From assembly GCA_023382265.1 (NCBI GenBank), contig JAMCPX010000039.1:1-64000 (forward strand): 64,000 nucleotides of DNA. Reading direction: 5' to 3'. Origin of the DNA: Deltaproteobacteria bacterium. Its GTDB lineage: Bacteria; JAMCPX01. Both the position numbers and the translations under genes were made by a program. Under the pieces are notes generated by a model. It made no database searches, was not told the origin of the DNA, and saw only the letters and a list, made by a program, of their open reading frames with translations. Shown in pieces: positions 1-8,754 of the stretch (position 1 is its first letter; each line of letters begins with the position of its first letter).

Positions 1-1
1 T

Positions 2-70
2 GAAATCTTTGGTATGAAAGTATATATCAAGAACAAGAAAGGAGAGCTTATTACCCAACCCCATGATTAG
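2..70 (+). CDS. C-terminal end of an unidentified protein (5' cut by window edge)
   Basis: An open frame enters from the left edge and ends at a TAG at 68-70, giving a basic 22-residue tail (EIFGMKVYIKNKKGELITQP then HD). It lies outside the neighbouring minus-strand gene. The remaining bases to 226 hold no other frame I can support. The T-rich stretch after the stop could be the end of a mobile element, but I cannot name a family from so short a tail. Confidence 0.3.
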   Translation, partial: EIFGMKVYIKNKKGELITQPHD

Positions 71-226
71 ATTTCTGGATGACAAGATGATACCTATTTC
101 GGTTAGATTTTTACATGACTTGACAGGGAAATAAAAAACCGAAGTTTCATGAGCTTTAATCCGGAGCTGAAGACCAGCAGAAAATCATCAACTTTAAGTA
201 GAATTAAACGATAGTAAATGATTTTA

Positions 227-1255
227 TCACTCAAAATACTGTTCAAAGAATGATCTCCTTTTTTTCTCAGTCTTTGTGTTCTTTTCCCTGTAAAGATCAA
301 TATAATTGATATTTTCCGGAATGAATTCTGTTTTTTTATCAATAGACAAATAATCTAAATGTTCCGCACTCTCGTTAAATCTCGAGAACAATATTTCGGA
401 TACGGGTGTTTTAAGCCAAATTTTCTTGTCTTCTTTTATTTCTTTTTTAAATCGGTCGATGTCTTTTTTTATGATCGTTTTTCTTCTAAGAAGATCCTGT
501 AAAGAATTAACGAGCATGTCTACAGAATAATTAAAATTATTTACGAGGTTCATTCCCACATTTACAACAGCATCATAATCTATATACATGCCCTTATATA
601 ATACAATAGCTGCCTGAAAATAATTGTATATGGGGATCACGCGATTTCCGTAATGGTTAAACCGATATGGAGGTGTTCTCTTTTCAAGATGAATAAATAT
701 ACTTTTTACCGGATCGGCCGTTTTTACTTCTTCATATAATTTTAAAATATTGTTTTTTATGTGTTCATATATGTTTGCTTCATGCAGTACATGCTCAACC
801 ATATCCTTACTAACTCTGCGTGCAATAATGTCTGCGTACATTGAATAAACGAATGCATCCGTTTCCGCATCGTCTCCCAGGAGCACCTCGTCTACTTCTA
901 CAGGTGTGATCCTCCTCTGTTCTAATAATACGGGCAGTTTGTAGCCTATCTGATCTTTTAAAGCACGGAATTTTGCATGCAAGAGGTTCCTCAGGTTCGG
1001 CTTTAAAACAAAATTGTCCCATTTTATACCGTCGATCTTGAGCTTTACCTCAAGCACGTGTCTCATCTGTTCAGGACTGCCCGATATAAAATAAACAGAA
1101 TTGTTTTTATCCTTCTCTATTTCTTTGATAAGTGCAGATGCTCCGGGGACGTTTTCTTTCTCTTCGGGTTTTTGTAATACAGTTTTTATAAGCCCCTTAA
1201 GGGTTTCAAAATCCGTTTTGATGTAGGTCTTATCAAGATCCCACTTATAAATCAT
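227..1255 (-). CDS. App1/HAD-like phosphatase-type protein (DUF2183-related)
   Basis: This 342-residue protein has no signal peptide or membrane segment. Its N-terminal half carries HAD-type motifs: DLDKT at residues 6-10 (motif I, nucleophile D6 and D8), SGSP at 58-61 (motif II) and GDDAETD at 127-133 (acidic motif). This arrangement is typical of the catalytic domain of App1-type phosphatidate phosphatases (DUF2183). The C-terminal half (about 150-342) is helical and charged and matches nothing I recognise. The likely role is a phosphomonoesterase, possibly on a lipid phosphate, but the substrate is inferred only from family. It lies 29 bp downstream of plsX, a phospholipid-synthesis gene in the same orientation, so co-transcription is plausible. 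Alternative: another HAD phosphatase. Confidence 0.65.
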   Translation of the reverse strand: MIYKWDLDKTYIKTDFETLKGLIKTVLQKPEEKENVPGASALIKEIEKDKNNSVYFISGSPEQMRHVLEVKLKIDGIKWDNFVLKPNLRNLLHAKFRALKDQIGYKLPVLLEQRRITPVEVDEVLLGDDAETDAFVYSMYADIIARRVSKDMVEHVLHEANIYEHIKNNILKLYEEVKTADPVKSIFIHLEKRTPPYRFNHYGNRVIPIYNYFQAAIVLYKGMYIDYDAVVNVGMNLVNNFNYSVDMLVNSLQDLLRRKTIIKKDIDRFKKEIKEDKKIWLKTPVSEILFSRFNESAEHLDYLSIDKKTEFIPENINYIDLYREKNTKTEKKRRSFFEQYFE

Positions 1256-1284
1256 AAATGTTTATTTAATAATTTTAAAGAACG

Positions 1285-2307
1285 TTATTTAACATGTGCC
1301 TGCATGGTTGATACTATTTGCTCAATAAGTTTGCCTCTCACTGCCTTCGCGGCAACCTTTATTGCATTGGATGTAGCTCTTGCTCTTGATCTCCCATGTG
1401 CCTTTATGAACAGATGATCAAATCCAAGCACAGGAGCACCTCCGTATTGTTCCCAATCCGTGATCTGTTTCAACTGTGAAATGGCACCCTTAAGCATAAA
1501 CAAACCGAGTTTCCATGCGATATGCTGTTTGTAAGCATATCGCGCTAGCCTGATCATTGTTTCAGAAACGCCTTCAAGCATCTTAAGCACTATATTACCG
1601 TCAAAACCATTGCAAACGACAACGTCGGCAGTGCCTTTTGGAATGTCAACACCTTCTATATTCCCGATAAAATACATGCAATTACACTGCTTCAGCATGC
1701 CATAGGCTGCAACAATCTCTTCTCTGCCTTTTATCTCTTCAACCCCATTAGAAAGAAGTGCAACCTTTGGATCGGGATTCTTGCTCACGATTCTTGCATA
1801 AGCACTTCCCATTACCCCAAACGCAAACAGATCTTGAGCCGTTACATTAAGTGTTGCACCAACATCAAGGATCAAAGAAAACGGGTCGTTCTTTTCACCT
1901 CTCCTTAATTCTGTTGGATAAACTGCCGCAAGAGCAGCTTTTGATACTCCCGGCAGTTTTTTAAATGTCTTTGCACATGCAAGTATTGAAGCGCCCGTAT
2001 TCCCTGCACTAACAATCGCATCTGCTTTACCATCCTCTACAAGTCTTGCTGCTACAAGAATTGACGAATCGGGCTTTTTATCAATAGCCTCTTTTGGATG
2101 CTCATCCATGTTAACGCGCTGTGTGGCATGATAAACAGATACATGTTCGGGGTTATACTCAAGTTCGCTTAATCTTTTTGATATAAGCTGTTCATCCCCT
2201 ACAATGATAACATTAATATCCGTGTCCAGACTTATCCATGCAGCTCCCTTTAAAACATCGTCAGGCGCAAAATCGCCGCCCATTACGTCAAGTGCGATTG
2301 TTGTCAT
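1285..2307 (-). CDS. plsX: Phosphate acyltransferase PlsX
   Basis: PlsX converts acyl-ACP to acyl-phosphate, the acyl donor for PlsY in the first step of phospholipid synthesis, as a peripheral membrane enzyme. The protein has 340 residues, the usual length. It opens with the family hallmark IALDVMGGDFAPDDVLKGA, then has DEHPKEAIDKKPDSS, AIVSAGNTGASILA, and NGFDGNIVLKMLEGVSE, all characteristic of PlsX. The ATG at 2305-2307 gives the expected N terminus. The usual partners rpmF (upstream) and fabH (downstream) are absent. Instead an App1-like gene follows on the same strand, and a 540-bp gene-poor stretch with an IS110 remnant lies upstream. Confidence 0.95.
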   Translation of the reverse strand: MTTIALDVMGGDFAPDDVLKGAAWISLDTDINVIIVGDEQLISKRLSELEYNPEHVSVYHATQRVNMDEHPKEAIDKKPDSSILVAARLVEDGKADAIVSAGNTGASILACAKTFKKLPGVSKAALAAVYPTELRRGEKNDPFSLILDVGATLNVTAQDLFAFGVMGSAYARIVSKNPDPKVALLSNGVEEIKGREEIVAAYGMLKQCNCMYFIGNIEGVDIPKGTADVVVCNGFDGNIVLKMLEGVSETMIRLARYAYKQHIAWKLGLFMLKGAISQLKQITDWEQYGGAPVLGFDHLFIKAHGRSRARATSNAIKVAAKAVRGKLIEQIVSTMQAHVK

Positions 2308-2549
2308 GGTAAAGGATTTGCATATCTCTACGGTATTGTCAAGATGGGCCTGTTCCCGACCGGTACCTGATGCGGGAGAATCCGGAAACGGGCTAAACGC
2401 AAAGGGATCAGAATTGATTTTAAGAAATCAATAACAAAAGAAAGTATGAAAATTTAATGGAAGCCATCACAAAAATTTGACATTTACTAATTGGAGGTTG
2501 ACAAAGCTTTTCAGAGGAGGTCTTTGGTTTTAGCAACCCCAATAACGGT
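2308..2549. other. Gene-poor stretch upstream of plsX
   Basis: Together with the remnant at 2550-2693 and the bases to 2846, this makes a 540-bp gap between plsX and the GH31 gene. I see no convincing promoter, RNA gene or intact reading frame here. A short self-complementary piece occurs around 2370-2390 (CGG...CCG) but is too weak to call. Confidence 0.4.
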
Positions 2550-2693
2550 TCACCGTATCAATATATATAATAGCACCTCCGATTTAATTTCATCATACTT
2601 TTTGTACCAAACTTCCGCAAATCGTTCTATCTGTCCTGTCTCAAACATGATCGTCAATCCCAGTATCTTGCCGGCTCGCAATATCGTGTGATC
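2550..2693 (-). pseudogene. IS110-family transposase remnant (Transposase_20 region)
   Basis: On the minus strand an open segment of 47 codons between stops contains GKILGLTIMFETGQIERFAE. This closely resembles the C-terminal Transposase_20 domain of IS110/IS1111-type DEDD transposases, which typically read G-x-G-K-I-L-x-L-T-I-x-x-E-T-G-D-I-x-R-F. The similarity fades after this block and the frame ends at a TGA (2550-2552). There is no N-terminal RuvC-like catalytic domain within the 540-bp gap and no obvious element ends. It is therefore a decayed fragment, not an active element. The family assignment rests on one recognised block, read by eye. Confidence 0.5.
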
Positions 2694-2846
2694 CTACTTT
2701 CCGCTCGAACTATGAAAGTTTATGTGATAATTCCGTGTTCATAAAAAGCATCTCACGAAGCTTAATAAAAGCACGAACTACACAAAGATTAACTTTTATA
2801 ACATGCTGTTTTTTTCAAATGCATTGTTTGGATGAAGGCAGTGTGT

Positions 2847-5267
2847 TTAAAAGACCTCTATTCTATAGGTTGTATTTGTAAAAGCCGATGTCCCCTGCAA
2901 CGTGAAAATAGTGTTTCCGTTAAAACTGCCGTTAATATCGAAACTCCCATTCACCACACCGCATCCTACTGCACCGGTGTCGGTGCTGCTGCATGAACCA
3001 ATAGGACCCCCGCTCTGTGTGCTCAATACAACGCCCGCTCCCGGATTTAACCCGTTTATTCCTGACGCCAATGTAAAAGATGAGCCGTCATAAACAGTAA
3101 AACTGCCGTTTGCACCCGGATATACCCTTATGGTTTGTGATGTTATTTCCCGGGCAAGGGTCGTTACTGTTGGATTATTGACCGATATGAGTGTATCAGG
3201 TATGTTTGTAAGCATTGGTATTACTGAACCTGCTTTGATAAACACAGGTATGATATCCATAGGTGCCGGTACCGTAACACTAACGCCGCCTGCGACAGCA
3301 TTGCCTCCATCAAATGGATACCAATTCCCGTTCGGAAGATACACGGCCCTTTGTTTTGCGCCCTGGATTATAACAGGTGCAACAAGCATATCATCTCCAA
3401 ACAAATACTCGTCATCTACAGTTGCGGTATTTGGATCATAGGGATACTCGAGCCATAATGCCCGCATAATAGGTGTACCGTAATCGTGTGCCCGATTCAT
3501 ATAGGTATAGATGTACGGGAATAAAGCGACGTGGAGGTTTGCATACTTTTGAAACATGTTTATCGTATCCTGATCGCTGTTCCAATTCCAATTGGAATAC
3601 AGGTCATATCCGTTGTGTGTTCGCATAACGGGTGTGAAGCACCCGAGTTCTGTCCATCTAAAATAGAGTTCTTTTGTGGACGGGGGACATGACAAACTTA
3701 TATAACCTGCTATATCGCTTGTGACGATAGGTACGCCTGAGATGCCCATGTTTAAATTGGCAATTATTGCGGTGGGAAAACCAAACTGTGTATCAAAATC
3801 TGTGTTCTGATCTCCTGCCCATATAACAGGTTGATATGGCTGTGAACCAAGATAACCTGATCTCATAAAGAATACAAAATCACCCGATGGTATAACCGAT
3901 GACATCAGTTCATAATTTGTTTTTGCCCAAAGTATAGGGTATTCATTGTGCATAACGGCTCCGGTCCCTGCTTTCATGTATGCATCGTAAGGTAGCCATT
4001 CTCCAAAATCTGCCATCCAGCCGCTAAAACCGAGACCTATTGCATTACTCAGATATCCCTGAACCCATGTTGTTGCAGATGGATTAGAAAGATCTACCAT
4101 ACTCTGATTGCCCTGAATACTAAAAAATGTAAAAGGAAGACCAGTAGATTGTGTTATAAGATAGCCGTTTGTTACTGCTGTGCTCCATTGATCCTGAGAT
4201 TCATCGACAAAGCTGTTAAAGTAAGCCATTGCTTTAAATCCTAACGAGTTGAGCGTCATATTGACACCGGCCATCTCGGGATAAAGTGTAAAATCGGGTG
4301 TCCAGTGATAAGGCAGATCATATCCGTTACCTGAACTTTGACCGCCTACCCAGTCCTGGTACCATATAGCGGAGGAAGGGATATCGTCTGAACGGAGCTG
4401 ATATGCGGTATTTAACAGTACAGAACTACCGCCTTCTATTGAGATCCATGGACCTATTACCCATGGAGGTGATAAGGGCTGTCTGCCTACAATAGATGTA
4501 AAATCCTGGACAATGTTTAAGGGCAATTTATCTGAAATGAGTATTATATGCATGCTGCTGTCCCATAGTTTTATTCTTACCTGCTTTGGGTTTGTACTGC
4601 ATAGATCAAACTTGCTGTATGAGGTAGAGCTAATCAGCACACCCGCCGGCGCACTTGTCAGCATAAACGGCTCCGGAAAATATGCTGGATGCAGTGCCAG
4701 TGCTAACCGGGGAGCATCGGGGATATCCTGCAAATACCCATGATCCTGAGCCCAGATCCCAACGATATTTCCCCGCTGGTCGAGGCTGTTAAATTGTTCA
4801 CCAAGACCGTAAAAGTGATCGTTTTTATTACATGCAAACCCCAATGATATCCTGTTTATTGGTTGGACTGATGGTGCTGAGATGTTTAAGCCGAGCATAT
4901 TATTATTAATAGGACTTATCGTCATATAACCATCACCCGCATTTGAACTGATCTTTAGGATTAGCACATCTGGAGACGATTCAATAACATTAAAGGCGCT
5001 GGTTTGCACCCATGATGATGTGTCTGTAATCTCAAAAGAACCCAGCATTTCCTGTACATTAGCCTTGCCATTGCCCCATTCTATGCTGCTCTGGGGTAAG
5101 ATTACTCTATCATATTGATCCACCACGGTTAATACAGGCCCGCTGCCGTTAAGTTGTATTGTAAATGAACCGACCTTGTATGATTTGCTATTGGATGAGC
5201 TTGCACATCCTGATGCCGTGATTACAGATAATAGGGCTATCGAGCATATATAAAGTATTCTTTTCAT
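2847..5267 (-). CDS. Glycoside hydrolase family 31 lipoprotein, sulfoquinovosidase-like (YihQ clade) but substrate uncertain
   Basis: This 806-residue exo-acting alpha-glycosidase is predicted to be anchored on the cell envelope. The N terminus is a lipoprotein signal with a lipobox ending in C21 (ITASGC). The catalytic domain has IWYQDW (301-306), the nucleophile block GWMADFGEWLP (D420) and the acid/base block WAGDQN (D486), then TSDIAGY and FTPVMRTHNG, in the order of GH31. The WMADFGE form and the flanking sequence are closest to bacterial YihQ-type sulfoquinovosidases. However, counting from the shared QDW, the positions equivalent to the sulfonate-binding Arg301 and Trp304 of E. coli YihQ (recalled, aligned by eye) are D317 and Y320, so sulfoquinovose is doubtful. 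The C terminus is beta-rich. RBS AAAGGAG precedes the ATG. The gene stands alone, without a yih-type cluster. Confidence 0.85.
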   Translation of the reverse strand: MKRILYICSIALLSVITASGCASSSNSKSYKVGSFTIQLNGSGPVLTVVDQYDRVILPQSSIEWGNGKANVQEMLGSFEITDTSSWVQTSAFNVIESSPDVLILKISSNAGDGYMTISPINNNMLGLNISAPSVQPINRISLGFACNKNDHFYGLGEQFNSLDQRGNIVGIWAQDHGYLQDIPDAPRLALALHPAYFPEPFMLTSAPAGVLISSTSYSKFDLCSTNPKQVRIKLWDSSMHIILISDKLPLNIVQDFTSIVGRQPLSPPWVIGPWISIEGGSSVLLNTAYQLRSDDIPSSAIWYQDWVGGQSSGNGYDLPYHWTPDFTLYPEMAGVNMTLNSLGFKAMAYFNSFVDESQDQWSTAVTNGYLITQSTGLPFTFFSIQGNQSMVDLSNPSATTWVQGYLSNAIGLGFSGWMADFGEWLPYDAYMKAGTGAVMHNEYPILWAKTNYELMSSVIPSGDFVFFMRSGYLGSQPYQPVIWAGDQNTDFDTQFGFPTAIIANLNMGISGVPIVTSDIAGYISLSCPPSTKELYFRWTELGCFTPVMRTHNGYDLYSNWNWNSDQDTINMFQKYANLHVALFPYIYTYMNRAHDYGTPIMRALWLEYPYDPNTATVDDEYLFGDDMLVAPVIIQGAKQRAVYLPNGNWYPFDGGNAVAGGVSVTVPAPMDIIPVFIKAGSVIPMLTNIPDTLISVNNPTVTTLAREITSQTIRVYPGANGSFTVYDGSSFTLASGINGLNPGAGVVLSTQSGGPIGSCSSTDTGAVGCGVVNGSFDINGSFNGNTIFTLQGTSAFTNTTYRIEVF

Positions 5268-5298
5268 GCGGATCTCCTTTTATTGATTAAGTTTCAAT

Positions 5299-5664
5299 TT
5301 AACGTTTTGCTATTATGTCAAGCAATTCTTTTTTATTTATCGGCTTGGTTATAAAATAATCACAGCCGCTTTTTATTGCCCGTTCCCTGTCTTCTGAATT
5401 GCCGTGAGAAGTTATGATTATCACCTTTATGTGTTTGAGATCTTCACTGCTTTTGATAAACCTGCATATCGCATCGCCGTTCATTTCCGGCATCACCAGA
5501 TCCAGCAGCGCAAATCTTGGTTTTTCGAGTTGGACTCTTTTAAGAGCCTCTGTCCCTGTTTTGGCCTTTAAAATATCATAACCAGTTTTTTTAAGTAAGA
5601 TCTCTTCAAGCATAAGAACTGTCGCGGTATCATCCGCTATAAGCAGCTTTTCTTTATCAGGCAT
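5299..5664 (-). CDS. Single-domain response regulator (CheY-like receiver)
   Basis: This 121-residue stand-alone receiver domain has the acidic pair D11-D12, phospho-acceptor D55 in LLDLVMPEMNG, T85 in IITS and K107 in ITKP, so all conserved receiver residues are present. There is no output domain. It presumably takes phosphate from a histidine kinase and acts by protein contact; no kinase is adjacent. It sits 31 bp upstream of the GH31 lipoprotein gene on the same strand and may be co-transcribed with it. Alternatives include a diffusible phosphorelay intermediate or a chemotaxis-type regulator. Confidence 0.85.
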   Translation of the reverse strand: MPDKEKLLIADDTATVLMLEEILLKKTGYDILKAKTGTEALKRVQLEKPRFALLDLVMPEMNGDAICRFIKSSEDLKHIKVIIITSHGNSEDRERAIKSGCDYFITKPINKKELLDIIAKR

Positions 5665-5791
5665 GAGCCCTCCTCATTGTATTGTAAAAAAGTTATGCAC
5701 AAAACCAATAACAGTATCTATAGACATATAGACACTTTGATTTTTTATATCACATATATTTATAATATCAATTGTTGTGAAGTGTTGTGTT

Positions 5792-6700
5792 CTACAGGAC
5801 AGAAATCATACGCTCAAGGGAGAGGCGTGCTTTTTCAATGATTTCCTCCGGCAGGGTAATCTCGTATTGATTCTTCTCTAACGCGGATAGAACGTCGCCA
5901 AGCCTTGTCCTCTTCATATTGGGGCAAACGAACCCGTGCGACGCTATTATAAACTCTTTTGCAGGATTTTCTTTTTTCAATCTATGAATTATGCCTTCTT
6001 CCGTGCCTATGATAAATCTCCCGTGATTGTCCTCTCTGACAAACCTTAGAATGCCGGAGGTTGATGCAACCTTATCCGCAATCTCAACCACTTCCGGTCT
6101 GCATTCGGGATGGCATACAAAAACAGCATAAGGATATTTGGTTTTAAGCGCTTTTATTTCTTCGGGATATACGTGATGATGGGTAGGGCAATAGCCTTTC
6201 CAGATAATCATTTCCTTTTTCACAAACTTTTTAACATAATTCCCGAGATTCTTATCCGGGACAAAGATAACCCGGTCAGACGGTACTGCTTTTACAATAT
6301 CTATTGCGTTCGATGATGTACAGCAAACATCCGTCATAGCCTTTACATCCGCATTTGTATTAACATAGCTTACTACCCAGGCATCGGGGTAGGATTTTTT
6401 AAGCTGAGAAAGCTCTTGTGCAGTTATCATATCGGCCATAGGACACCCTGCGTTGATGTTTGGCAATAGAACAGTCTTTGAAGGGGACAGGATTTTTGCC
6501 GTTTCAGCCATAAATCTTACGCCGCAAAAAACTATTATATCTGCGTCCGTTTTTGAAGCCTTTACGCTGAGCTCATATGAGTCGCCTACGAAATCAGCAA
6601 CATCCTGTATCTCCGGTCTTTGATAATTGTGCGCCAGCATTACGGCACGTTTCTCTTTTAATAATGCCCTTATGCGATTTTGTAATTGCGTATTTTCCAT
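5792..6700 (-). CDS. nadA: Quinolinate synthase NadA
   Basis: NadA condenses iminoaspartate with dihydroxyacetone phosphate to make quinolinate for NAD synthesis, using one oxygen-sensitive [4Fe-4S] cluster. The protein is 302 residues, the short form typical of anaerobes and thermophiles. It has LAHNYQRPEIQDVADFVGDS near the N terminus and three likely cluster cysteines: C86 (NAGCPMAD), C170 (WKGYCPTHHHV) and C258 (HGFVCPNMK). Nearby family motifs (CGVRFMAETA, VTSTSNA-like CCTSSNA) are intact. nadB and nadC are not in the window. The gene is monocistronic, reading away from the divergent Fe-S oxidoreductase gene. Confidence 0.96.
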   Translation of the reverse strand: MENTQLQNRIRALLKEKRAVMLAHNYQRPEIQDVADFVGDSYELSVKASKTDADIIVFCGVRFMAETAKILSPSKTVLLPNINAGCPMADMITAQELSQLKKSYPDAWVVSYVNTNADVKAMTDVCCTSSNAIDIVKAVPSDRVIFVPDKNLGNYVKKFVKKEMIIWKGYCPTHHHVYPEEIKALKTKYPYAVFVCHPECRPEVVEIADKVASTSGILRFVREDNHGRFIIGTEEGIIHRLKKENPAKEFIIASHGFVCPNMKRTRLGDVLSALEKNQYEITLPEEIIEKARLSLERMISVL

Positions 6701-6819
6701 AACTTCTCCTCAGTTTATTTTAAGCATTGAAAATTAAAATTACAAACCCAATTACGAATTTAAAAGACCATTTGATAAAATGGTTGAAAGAATATTTAAA
6801 ACACCATAGGTTAAAAGTC

Positions 6820-6825
6820 TATAAT
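6820..6825 (+). promoter_or_regulatory. Possible -10 element (TATAAT) for the Fe-S oxidoreductase gene
   Basis: A perfect TATAAT lies 15 bp before the ATG at 6841, with AGGA as a possible ribosome site between them. No good -35 hexamer is found at 16-18 bp, so the call rests on the -10 alone. Confidence 0.3.
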
Positions 6826-6840
6826 AGTAGGATGAATTGA

Positions 6841-8022
6841 ATGGAGCTTTTAAAAAAATATAAAAGGGAGATAGAGTACTGCACTTTCTGCCCCAGATTG
6901 TGTAGGTTTGAATGTCCTACGGCAATAGCAGAATCAAATGAAACATATACTCCAACGGGTAAGATGTCGCTTGTTTATCTGGTTGAGATTGCAAAGGCAG
7001 ATCCTGAAAAGGTTAAAGACGCATTTTATATGTGCGTTGATTGTAAGCATTGTATAACACCATGCCTGCATAAGATTGATGTCCCTAAGGTGCTTATTGA
7101 AGCAAGGGCAAAGGTTTATGAATCAGGGATATCCGATCAGAACATAAAAAAGTTTGCAGGTTTACTTGAAAAGTACGACCATCCTTATAGCCATATAATG
7201 GAGGACAACCTGAAAGAGGTGGTCTCCGGTTTGCACAGTCGTTATAAGGAACAGAAGAAAACCAATGGCATGCCTCCACTTGCCGCTCCTTATCAAGGAG
7301 AGGATCACGAGAAGCCGTCCCTTGATAGGGGGAGGGTGTTTTATTTCCCCGGCTGCACTGCACTTAGGTTTTATAAGGATACCGTGAAAGGTGTAAGCCG
7401 GTTGCTTACCGTACTTGATATAGATTTTGATATTATGGATGAGCCCACGTGTTGCGGCTATCCAGGCTATGCTGCTGGCGTAAAGGACTGGTTCCAAAAG
7501 ACTGCTGCCAAACTTAAAGGAACACTTGATAAATATGATACAGTTATAAGTACATGTCCTACATGTATAAATACATTCAAAAACATCTACAGGAGAAACG
7601 GCATTGAGCTCAGGGCAAACCCGATGCACATACTTGAGTTTATCGCACCAAAAATAAAACAGTTGTTAAAACAAATCACAAAGACCGATGCGGTTGTTGC
7701 TTATCATGATCCATGTCATCTCGGCAGGCATCTTGGCAATTATGATACGCCGCGAGAAATAATCGATCTGATTTATGAAAAGAGGGTTGAATTTCAATGG
7801 TCAAAAGAAGAGGCAAACTGCTGCGGCGGAGGCGGCGCAGTACCTTTGACTAATCCTGATACATCCTCAAGAATAGGTAAAAAGAGGATGGAAGAGTTCA
7901 AAATTACTGGTGCTGATAAACTTTTAACAGCATGCCCGAGCTGTGTAAGATGGCTTAAAAAGGCTGACGAGAGAGTAGAGGTTATCGATATAGTGGATGT
8001 TCTCGTAAAAAAGCTTGTTTGA
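6841..8022 (+). CDS. (Fe-S)-binding oxidoreductase with two CCG domains (GlpC/HdrD-like)
   Basis: This 393-residue soluble iron-sulfur protein resembles the electron-transfer subunits GlpC, LutA/GlcF and HdrD. The N terminus has two ferredoxin-like cysteine sets, C14-x2-C17-x3-C21-x3-C25 and C65-x2-C68-x2-C71-x3-C75, the second followed by P-C-L. Two CCG (DUF224) domains follow: TCCGYPG about 202 with STCPTC about 239, and NCCGGGGAV about 327 with TACPSC about 364. CCG domains usually bind a cubane or non-cubane [4Fe-4S] cluster and mediate electron transfer to a quinone or disulfide. No flavoprotein dehydrogenase or membrane subunit is adjacent, so the partner is unknown. A region rich in Pro, Gly and charged residues (about 135-165) links the halves. 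Confidence 0.88.
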   Translation: MELLKKYKREIEYCTFCPRLCRFECPTAIAESNETYTPTGKMSLVYLVEIAKADPEKVKDAFYMCVDCKHCITPCLHKIDVPKVLIEARAKVYESGISDQNIKKFAGLLEKYDHPYSHIMEDNLKEVVSGLHSRYKEQKKTNGMPPLAAPYQGEDHEKPSLDRGRVFYFPGCTALRFYKDTVKGVSRLLTVLDIDFDIMDEPTCCGYPGYAAGVKDWFQKTAAKLKGTLDKYDTVISTCPTCINTFKNIYRRNGIELRANPMHILEFIAPKIKQLLKQITKTDAVVAYHDPCHLGRHLGNYDTPREIIDLIYEKRVEFQWSKEEANCCGGGGAVPLTNPDTSSRIGKKRMEEFKITGADKLLTACPSCVRWLKKADERVEVIDIVDVLVKKLV

Positions 8023-8047
8023 CAAATTCATAATCTGCAAGTATAAA
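8019..8047 (+). promoter_or_regulatory. Sigma70-type promoter for the beta-barrel gene
   Basis: TTGACA at 8019-8024 and TATAAA at 8042-8047 are separated by exactly 17 bp. The -35 overlaps the stop codon of the upstream Fe-S gene. It places the start of transcription near 8054, just before the strong ribosome site GAGGAGG and the ATG at 8076. Confidence 0.7.
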
Positions 8048-8075
8048 TTCTATCATAAAAGAGGAGGAAATAGAT

Positions 8076-8696
8076 ATGAAAAAGATGGTTTTAAGTATTA
8101 CGACTTTGTTTATCATGCTTGGTTTGACGATCAGTGCGTTTGCCGATAATATCGGGGGGGCAGGAGGATCACAATTCACTTTATTACCCATCAAGATAGG
8201 TGTGGGATTCAACAGGCAAATGTATGTTATTCCATCTACGCCGGAGCAGCTAACCTTACCCGGGGGGACTATACAATTACAGCCAACCGCTCCTGCCGAC
8301 ATTTCTATAAGAGTACTTGCAGGACCTTTTGGTGGGGAGTTTGATATCGGGGGAAACCAATATGCTATTACGGGTATCGGAGATGTTAATGTGTTTGATG
8401 TTGGGTTAAAGGCTTTTTATGCGATCATATCCAAGCCCTATGTAAAATTCAATGGAGGTATAGCATTAATGTACACGGATTTAGACGGTAAAAATATGGG
8501 AGCACTAATAGGAACAGGTTTTGACTTCATTGCTGGCCCTGAATTCTTTATTCCACAGATTCCTGAGCTCGGATTCAATATAGAGTTAGGGCTTGGGTAT
8601 CACTCATACTCCTTTAGTGGAGACCATTTTGCAGGTGATGACCTTGGTTTCCGGAATGCCGACTTTCTGCAGGCGGGTATGCATTATTACTTTTAA
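8076..8696 (+). CDS. Secreted outer-membrane beta-barrel-like protein
   Basis: This 206-residue exported protein has a clear signal peptide (MKKMVLSITTLFIMLGLTIS, cleavage likely after AFA, about residue 23). The mature part is glycine- and aromatic-rich, with alternating hydrophobic stretches (FDVGLKAFYAII, YVKFNGGIALMYTDL, FNIELGLGYHSYSF). It ends in HYYF, a C-terminal Phe as in many BAM-inserted proteins. I infer a small 8-strand-type barrel; no specific family is recognised. It has its own promoter (8019-8047), a strong GAGGAGG ribosome site and a hairpin just after the stop, so it is probably monocistronic and well expressed. A second protein of this type lies at 53497. Confidence 0.65.
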   Translation: MKKMVLSITTLFIMLGLTISAFADNIGGAGGSQFTLLPIKIGVGFNRQMYVIPSTPEQLTLPGGTIQLQPTAPADISIRVLAGPFGGEFDIGGNQYAITGIGDVNVFDVGLKAFYAIISKPYVKFNGGIALMYTDLDGKNMGALIGTGFDFIAGPEFFIPQIPELGFNIELGLGYHSYSFSGDHFAGDDLGFRNADFLQAGMHYYF

Positions 8697-8710
8697 TGTG
8701 TGATGGCTTT

Positions 8711-8737
8711 AAGGGATGGGTTATTTCCCCATCCCTT
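8711..8737 (+). terminator. Hairpin after the beta-barrel gene
   Basis: AAGGGATGGG (8711-8720) and CCCATCCCTT (8728-8737) form a perfect 10-bp stem with a 7-base loop, 15 bases after the stop codon. The tail (AACTTATTTAT) is only partly T-rich, so termination may be incomplete, or the structure may protect the mRNA 3' end. Confidence 0.6.
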
Positions 8738-8754
8738 AACTTATTTATAACAAC

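Noticed and set aside
2357-2434. Possible group II intron or other RNA-element tail (CCTGATGCGGGAGAATCCGG)
   Set aside because: Some bases recall intron-end sequences, but the pairing arm is missing and no reverse transcriptase or domain V is present.
5716-5731. TCTATA...TATAGA inverted repeat between nadA and the receiver gene
   Set aside because: Six-base AT-rich arms with a 4-base spacer are expected by chance in this composition.
7162-7629. 155-codon minus-strand open frame
   Set aside because: Antisense to the CCG-domain oxidoreductase, whose cysteine motifs are intact.
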